Assembly: GCA_024697885.1 (NCBI GenBank)
Contig: JAILSA010000217.1
Span: forward strand, 1-10,846
DNA length: 10,846 nt
DNA from: Eubacterium sp.
GTDB taxonomy: Bacteria > Bacillota > Clostridia > Lachnospirales > Lachnospiraceae
Direction of reading: 5' to 3'
Shown here piece after piece: positions 6,801 to 10,846 of the stretch. Under the pieces are notes generated by a model. The model worked only from the letters and a program-made list of their open reading frames with translations. It searched no databases and had not been told where the DNA came from. The position numbers and the translations under genes are program-made. How positions within the stretch are numbered: the stretch's first letter is position 1; each line of letters opens with the position of its first letter.

Positions 6801-9079
6801 TTGACGAGGACAGCTATGCCTATTTTGTATCCGATGTCTCTCTGACGGAGGAAGAGGTGAAGGGACTGGCATGGGAGACTGGCAGCAGTTTTTACCTGGA
6901 GCCAAAAACCCTGGAGAGGTCTGTGGTTTATGCCAGAATTCAGGACCAGGCAGGCCTTTGCATCTACATTTCCTCTGACGGAATGGTCTTTGACAACAAG
7001 GTGCCAGAGATTGAGCCCGTAACAGATGGGGAAGAGTATATTACTGAGGAAAAAGAAATTACAGTGACAGACTCCAACCTGGTGGCGGTTACTCTCTACG
7101 AGGGCAGTGACACCACTGTGGAAGGTCAGAATGTTGCGGTGGAAAATGGCAGCGCTAACCTGACCCTCTACTGTCCGGAGTCTGGCTCTAAGACCTATAC
7201 GATTGTGGCCAGAGACAGTGGAAGCAATGTGGCGGAAAAGAGCCTGATTATTACCAAGCCAATTTATGAAATCAAGGCGGCTCGCGTCAAACTAAAGAGT
7301 GCAACCTATGGTTACACCAATCCGCCGAGCCAGCAGATTTCCTATGAAAATACCAGTAAGGCCAATGCGGATGCCACTATTTCTCAGGTGACCCTGAGCG
7401 ATACGGAACACTTTACCGTCAAGAGTCAGGAGGGCAAGTACTACATTCAGGCGGCCAGCAACTTGAAGGCGGGAAGATATACTTCAGATGTCTATGTTTA
7501 CTACAACGGTGACAAGGTGGCGGAGACCACAGCCTCTGTGACTATAGCCAAGGCAGTTCTCCAGGCCCAGTATGTGGGACAGGATGTTTACTACAACGAA
7601 ATCCCTGATTTTGAGGGCAAGGTCAGTGTGACTGGCTTTGTGAACAATGAGACGGAAGAGACGGCGGATGGCTATGAGGCACCTACTGTTTCCATGTCCG
7701 GCAGGGCCAAGGAAACCAGGATTTTGGCACCGACAGGCGGTAAGGCAGATAACTATGATTTTGAATATGTAAAGGGCGTTTTGCTGGTGAACCAGAGAGA
7801 GGCAGAAACCGGTGATGACGGCCAGTATGAGGTCAAGGGAAGTCGGTCCGATTCTGATTGGTATATCTCCAATATTACCATCCAGCCAGTGACAGGTTGT
7901 GCTATTTCTCTTGATCCTGACGGAAATGATTTGACAGAACAGCTCCTTTTGACGGATAATACTGACCAGGGACTTGCAAAATTCTACCTGGTAGATCAGG
8001 CGACAGGGGAGATGTACAAGGAGGTAGCTTTTAGCTATCGCAAGGATTCCCATGCCCCTGTGGTAAAAAATGCAGAGGACGGCGAGACCTATGTGGTCAA
8101 CAGCATGGAACTAGTGGTTGAGGACGACTACCTGTCCAATGTGACGGTCAACGGAGCTGCCCAGGAGATTGTGGACAATAAGACCTCCACCTTTACCCTG
8201 ACAGCGGACCAGACCTCTACCGTTTATGTTATTGTGGCAACAGACTTTGCCGGCAATGTAACCAAGTACAGTCTGACTCTCCAGCAGCCTTCCGAAATCC
8301 TTCCACAGGAGGATGAAGAGGAAGAGGAGGAGACCGAAGCTGTCAGCAGTCCTGGCGCTGTCACCAAGAATGTAAAGGTGATTCAGGGAGCTCCAGAGAC
8401 TACCCTGTCCACCAAGACAGAAAAGGTGGGAAGTTCGGTTCTCTCTGACGGGGAGCAAAAGGCTGTGACCCAGGGAAGCGATGCCAAGATTGAAATGAGA
8501 ATTCAAAACATAGATTCCACGGTTTCTCAGGAGGACAAGGAACTTGTAATTGCAAGCCTTGGAGACTATTCCGTGGGCCAGTATATGGATATCACTCTTT
8601 GGAAGACTGTAGGAGCCAGCACAGCCAAGAAGGTGACAGAGACCAGTCAGCCACTTTCTGTGACAATCTCTGTGCCAGAGAGTTTGAGAAATACGGATTC
8701 CTCAAAGACCAGAAAATTTGAGATTATTCGAGTGCATGAGGGAAGCGCCAGCGTATTAGAGGATCAGGACGCATCCACCAACACGGTGACCTTTAGCACA
8801 GATAGATTTTCCACCTATGTTTTAGCCTACAAGGATCTGGCGGGAAGCGCAAAGACTACCAGTCAGACAAGTTCTTCCAAGAATAATAAGACCAGTGCAA
8901 GTAACTCGAGTGCAAGCTCTAGCAGTTCGGCAAACGGTGAGGACTCCTCTTCTCCAGAGACGGGAGACCAGGCCCCAATCGGACTGGCTGTAGGTCTTTT
9001 GATCCTGGCAGCAGGTGGAATTACGGCAGTAATAATTGTGAAAAAAAGGGAAAAGAAAAATGGGACAAAAGAGAATTAA
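3854..9079 (+). CDS. Giant sortase-anchored surface protein with Ig-like and MBG-like repeats
   Basis: This is a 1741-residue exported protein. The N-terminus has two hydrophobic segments (22-41 and 52-74) separated by a KKRGRK cluster. The second resembles a signal peptide core with cleavage after SLA. Residues 83-161 are Glu/Pro/Thr-rich. Residues 176-279 form an Ig-like domain with Trp220 and Cys252 but no obvious partner Cys. From 386, a supermodule of about 470-480 residues is repeated. Each contains IDxTAP-flanked Ig-like parts, an AGN-type Ig-like domain, a GY-type beta domain (655-756, 1137-1232) and an MBG/YDG-like domain (757-849, 1233-1316). A shortened third copy starts at 1336. 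Residues 1542-1660 form a C-terminal domain typical of clostridial surface proteins. After a Ser-rich stretch come SPETG (1700-1704), a membrane segment and a KKREKK tail. SPxTG signals are used by clostridial sortases such as C. difficile SrtB. It is probably a wall-linked adhesin or scaffold; its ligand is unknown. The 3' end overlaps the next gene by 20 bp. Confidence 0.85.
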   Translation: MENGFKEKFMMRMKEMARKNKALRLLSLILTVIVMSFYHVGEAILGKKRGRKIVFVALISCVCLTFFVVLPSLAEESGLDDGMEIVEETQTPEPTEEPTEEPVETEVPEATAEPVEETEAPEATEEPEEEIEEAKEEEKVAATEAPEESQAEPEEEKEETHMASLKKADADEPTNITVDAPVIVTQPQDISVDYKAITEDHKLTVEVEDVASDVYVNYQWYKDGEKISGADAKEDTYEIETDLNAGSHEYYCKVTAESVEDETVTASTDSEVATVTVNKISPSEDMFNYSIADRYYYNAETQTIAVTADSSVEGLGSARISTWKNGKQTKFLNVGTYDLRLTVAEGDNYLADEFILDQTATMVQITPNVTYKVSGNKGNLVDDFQWYTGDVTINPATGYTISTAETGPYEDSLVISQESSANAPNVAPSKVYFKQNSTGGVTTAYSVDPFGIDKTAPTGSFSVDEDSWNSTLNSLTFGRFFKDTVTVTLTPEDDLSTADQITTYLIVSSGSQGIATSDLPKQSWGDPRTSVNVEGETQFVVYGKIQDQAGNTTYVSSDGIIIDGTAPVITCESQAVQDTYIADEKTFLVTDDNLSKITYQPEGGVVTTITDGDTFTLTSPVSMGDSTVYSVEATDKAGNVTAKTITMTNPVDDFDVVAMDFGDQTYGYDNASLEKEMEIVLNAQYNVDYQPEIKSVTPIANGGDDSFEVVAKEDGSYRIRPVAGLHVGSYTQQIRVNYKGVRDQSTTKFTCSIQVTKAVLNASYEGHQVYYHTIPDFTDHVTVTGYQNSDTYDSLMEAEGQDFSQALEIQFEGRAIEPAYYDLAPAGGELTDYTIQPISGTMTVLRRDATRDQEYEIVGTQGKNSWYITEVSLKAADGFLMSQSEDENSFASQTLAPDAWQQETSVDGQEISFYLMNADTGEIYNQSQESVKIDMTTPYLAEGQGMMIASNLWRSFLNNITFNQYFNDTIAVTISGSDALSGIDEDSYAYFVSDVSLTEEEVKGLAWETGSSFYLEPKTLERSVVYARIQDQAGLCIYISSDGMVFDNKVPEIEPVTDGEEYITEEKEITVTDSNLVAVTLYEGSDTTVEGQNVAVENGSANLTLYCPESGSKTYTIVARDSGSNVAEKSLIITKPIYEIKAARVKLKSATYGYTNPPSQQISYENTSKANADATISQVTLSDTEHFTVKSQEGKYYIQAASNLKAGRYTSDVYVYYNGDKVAETTASVTIAKAVLQAQYVGQDVYYNEIPDFEGKVSVTGFVNNETEETADGYEAPTVSMSGRAKETRILAPTGGKADNYDFEYVKGVLLVNQREAETGDDGQYEVKGSRSDSDWYISNITIQPVTGCAISLDPDGNDLTEQLLLTDNTDQGLAKFYLVDQATGEMYKEVAFSYRKDSHAPVVKNAEDGETYVVNSMELVVEDDYLSNVTVNGAAQEIVDNKTSTFTLTADQTSTVYVIVATDFAGNVTKYSLTLQQPSEILPQEDEEEEEETEAVSSPGAVTKNVKVIQGAPETTLSTKTEKVGSSVLSDGEQKAVTQGSDAKIEMRIQNIDSTVSQEDKELVIASLGDYSVGQYMDITLWKTVGASTAKKVTETSQPLSVTISVPESLRNTDSSKTRKFEIIRVHEGSASVLEDQDASTNTVTFSTDRFSTYVLAYKDLAGSAKTTSQTSSSKNNKTSASNSSASSSSSANGEDSSSPETGDQAPIGLAVGLLILAAGGITAVIIVKKREKKNGTKEN
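5009..8290 (+). repeat. Three copies of an internal protein supermodule, the third shortened
   Basis: Diverged copies begin at the WY codons at 5009, 6449 and 7859. Shared landmarks are WY followed by a P/A-rich GY.IS or equivalent, IQDQAG in the first two copies, and S.VY or KTY.I leading to D.AGNV or a degenerate form in all three. The first two copies are 480 and 470 residues. The third is only about 144 residues: it lacks the segment lying between two similar IDxTAP-like sites in the other copies, and ends before the GY-type and MBG-like domains. The nucleotide sequences have diverged well beyond simple recent duplication. Confidence 0.75.
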
Positions 9080-9740
9080 ATTAAAGGATAGGACACTCCC
9101 CTTTTATACTAAAGGGGAGGAGATCTTCAACATGATTTCACATGTAGTGGGCGGGGCCTTAGCAGTGGCGGCCCTGGTCCTATGTGTGATTTTTGCGGTT
9201 ATTTATAATGATGCCTGGGCCATTGTATCCGCTGCGATTTACGGCGGCACCATGGTGATTTTGTACATTGTATCCGGCATCTACCACGGCCTCAGGGAGG
9301 GCATGGCCAAAAAGGTTTTTCAGGTCATTGACCACTGTACCATTTATTTTTTGATTGCGGGAACCTACACACCCCTGACCCTGGCGGGCCTAAGGCCAGA
9401 ATATCCCGTTCACGCCTTTGTGCTCTTTGGCCTGGTATGGGCCTGCTGCTTTGTGGCGGCCACACTGACAGCCATTGACTTGGAAAAATACAGTCTTTTT
9501 TCCATGATTTGTTACATTGCCATGGGCTGGAGCATTATCCTCTTCATTGTGCCAACTGTTAGGATTCTGGGCCTGGGAGGAAGCCTCCTTCTCTTTGGCG
9601 GCGGACTGGCCTACACGGTAGGAGCAGTTTTGTACGAAAAGGGAAAGACCAAAAAATATATGCATTCAGTTTTCCACCTCTTTGTTTTGGCGGGAAGCAT
9701 TTTACACTTTTTCATGATTCTATTTTATGTTATTATGTAA
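9060..9740 (+). CDS. trhA: PAQR / hemolysin III family membrane protein
   Basis: This 226-residue integral membrane protein is of the PAQR superfamily (HlyIII, called TrhA in bacteria). It has about seven hydrophobic helices after a short basic N-terminus. Family landmarks are ISHVVGG (26-32), SGIYHG with His76, VIDHCTIYFLIAGTYTP with Asp91 (89-105), and the C-terminal HSVFH with His202 and His206. His76 plus the His-x3-His pair matches the three-histidine zinc site known from adiponectin receptors, with Asp91 nearby, so the site looks intact. Bacterial members are linked to membrane fluidity and energetics, although the family was first named for haemolytic activity. The ATG overlaps the preceding gene by 20 bp, with AAGGG (9046-9050) 9 nt upstream, so translation may be coupled. 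fabV follows after 51 bp without a terminator. Confidence 0.88.
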   Translation: MGQKRIKLKDRTLPFYTKGEEIFNMISHVVGGALAVAALVLCVIFAVIYNDAWAIVSAAIYGGTMVILYIVSGIYHGLREGMAKKVFQVIDHCTIYFLIAGTYTPLTLAGLRPEYPVHAFVLFGLVWACCFVAATLTAIDLEKYSLFSMICYIAMGWSIILFIVPTVRILGLGGSLLLFGGGLAYTVGAVLYEKGKTKKYMHSVFHLFVLAGSILHFFMILFYVIM

Positions 9741-9756
9741 AGGTGATTTTGAAAAC

Positions 9757-9792
9757 AGGAGGGATTTCCCTCAGATTGGAGATATGAATTTA
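9757..9792 (+). promoter_or_regulatory. fabV leader: hairpin over an AGGAGG sequence, then a second RBS
   Basis: A full AGGAGG (9757-9762) lies about 29 nt before the fabV start, too far to serve it. It is partly enclosed in the hairpin GAGGG/CCCTC (9759-9763 with 9768-9772). The nearer GGAG (9778-9781) is 10 nt before ATG 9792. The ATG at 9784 reads into a stop after four codons. No poly-U follows the hairpin, so it is not a terminator. Confidence 0.4.
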
Positions 9793-10846
9793 TGGTAGTA
9801 GAAGCAAAGGTAAAAGGCTTTATTTGCACCACAGCACATCCAGTGGGATGCGAGGAGAGCGTGAGAAGACAGATTAATTATTGCAAGGAAAAAGGTCAGG
9901 TAGAGGGACCAAAGAAGGTTTTGGTCATCGGAAGTTCTACCGGATATGGTCTGGCCAGCCGCATTGCAGTAACTTACGGATACGGAGCAGACACCATTGG
10001 TGTGGCTTTTGAGAAGGAGGCAAAGGGCAAGAGAACAGCCTCTGCCGGCTGGTATAACACCAAGGCTTTTGAAAAACTTGCCAGGGAAGATGGCTACTAT
10101 GCCAAGTCCTTCAACGGGGACGGTTTTTCCAAGGAGATGAAGGACCAGGTCATTGAGGCCATCAAGGCTGACTTTGGCCAGGTGGATTTGGTGGTATACA
10201 GCTTGGCTGCCCCAAGAAGAACTCTGGCAGACGGCACCAGTGTCACCAGTGTTTTGAAAACAGTAGGCAGTGAATTTACCAATAAGACCATTGACCTGAG
10301 AAACAATGAGGTCAAGGAGGTTACAGTTCCTGTGGCCAATGAAGACGAAATCAAGGCTACCATCCAGGTTATGGGTGGAGAGGACTGGGAAGATTGGATT
10401 AAGGCCCTGGCTGAGGCAGGTGTTTTGGCAGACAATGCCAAGACTTTGGCCTACTCCTATATCGGACCAAGCGTAACCCATCCAATTTACAAGGACGGAA
10501 GCATTGGCCAGGCCAAAAAGGATCTTTTTGAAACCTCCAAGCGCCTGACAGAAAACTTTGCATCCAAGGGCTTAAAGGCATATATTTCTGTAAACAAGGC
10601 CTTGGTAACCCAGAGTAGCGCAGCGATTCCAATCGTGCCACTCTACATTTCATTGGTATACAAGGTAATGAAGGAAAAAGGTCTTCACGAGGGCTGTATC
10701 GAGCAGATGTACCGCCTCTTTGCAGACAAGATGACCAAGGAAGAAGTGGACGACCAGGGCATGTTCCGCCTGGACGACTGGGAATTGAGAGATGAGGTCC
10801 AGGACCAAATCGCTGAGGTCTGGGATCAGGTAACCACAGAAAACAT
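9792..10846 (+). CDS. fabV: Trans-2-enoyl-CoA/ACP reductase, FabV/TER type (3' truncated by window)
   Basis: This cytoplasmic enzyme reduces trans-2-enoyl-CoA or enoyl-ACP with NAD(P)H. In anaerobes the same family (TER) makes butyryl-CoA from crotonyl-CoA. The window holds 351 of the usual roughly 400 residues, and the frame is open at the right edge. The opening RGFICTTAHP-like segment appears here as KGFICTTAHPVGC (8-20). The Rossmann loop GSSTGYG is at 47-53, followed by the conserved SAGWYNT (84-90). The catalytic Tyr-x8-Lys pair is Tyr233 and Lys242, in PIYKDGSIGQAKKDL. ATG 9792 is the only possible start, because an in-frame stop lies at 9750 with no alternative start codon after it. 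All key residues are present. It probably shares a transcript with trhA. Whether it serves fatty-acid synthesis or butyrate formation cannot be read from the sequence. Confidence 0.95.
   Translation, partial: MVVEAKVKGFICTTAHPVGCEESVRRQINYCKEKGQVEGPKKVLVIGSSTGYGLASRIAVTYGYGADTIGVAFEKEAKGKRTASAGWYNTKAFEKLAREDGYYAKSFNGDGFSKEMKDQVIEAIKADFGQVDLVVYSLAAPRRTLADGTSVTSVLKTVGSEFTNKTIDLRNNEVKEVTVPVANEDEIKATIQVMGGEDWEDWIKALAEAGVLADNAKTLAYSYIGPSVTHPIYKDGSIGQAKKDLFETSKRLTENFASKGLKAYISVNKALVTQSSAAIPIVPLYISLVYKVMKEKGLHEGCIEQMYRLFADKMTKEEVDDQGMFRLDDWELRDEVQDQIAEVWDQVTTEN

Overview
The window looks like chromosome of a low-to-moderate GC Gram-positive anaerobe of the Clostridia, most likely Lachnospiraceae. 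The basis is AGGAG-type ribosome binding sites, a sortase substrate ending in an SPxTG-type signal, a secreted Cthe_2159-like beta-helix protein with a BIG2 domain, and a FabV/TER-type enoyl reductase. The family assignment is inference. No tRNA, rRNA, transposase gene, phage gene or CRISPR array is visible. All supportable genes are on the + strand.

Bases 1-612 hold no supportable protein gene but are full of signals. They begin with a 72/73-bp tandem repeat array (1-217) whose units form hairpins, cut by the left window edge. Next comes a near-consensus promoter (284-312) with a perfect 22-bp palindrome over its -10 box. It would drive an RNA of about 100 nt ending at a strong intrinsic terminator (384-426). 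A GC-rich block with several helices follows (443-530), then a promoter for the first gene.

The first gene (613-3078) encodes a secreted protein with a signal peptide, a lysine-rich BIG2 domain, a repetitive Ala/Thr linker and a calcium-type beta-helix carbohydrate-binding domain. It has its own terminator. The second transcription unit probably starts just downstream. It runs from trpF (phosphoribosylanthranilate isomerase, complete but away from other trp genes) into a 1741-residue wall-anchored surface protein made of Ig-like and MBG-like modules, then a PAQR/hemolysin III membrane protein (trhA), then fabV, which is cut by the right edge. No terminator is seen between trpF and fabV; gaps are short or the genes overlap.

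The genes fall into three themes: surface and glycan contact (the two large exported proteins), tryptophan synthesis (trpF), and membrane lipid homeostasis with fatty-acid or butyryl-CoA metabolism (trhA, fabV). The least explained parts are the non-coding left 600 bp and the decaying internal repeats of the giant surface protein.
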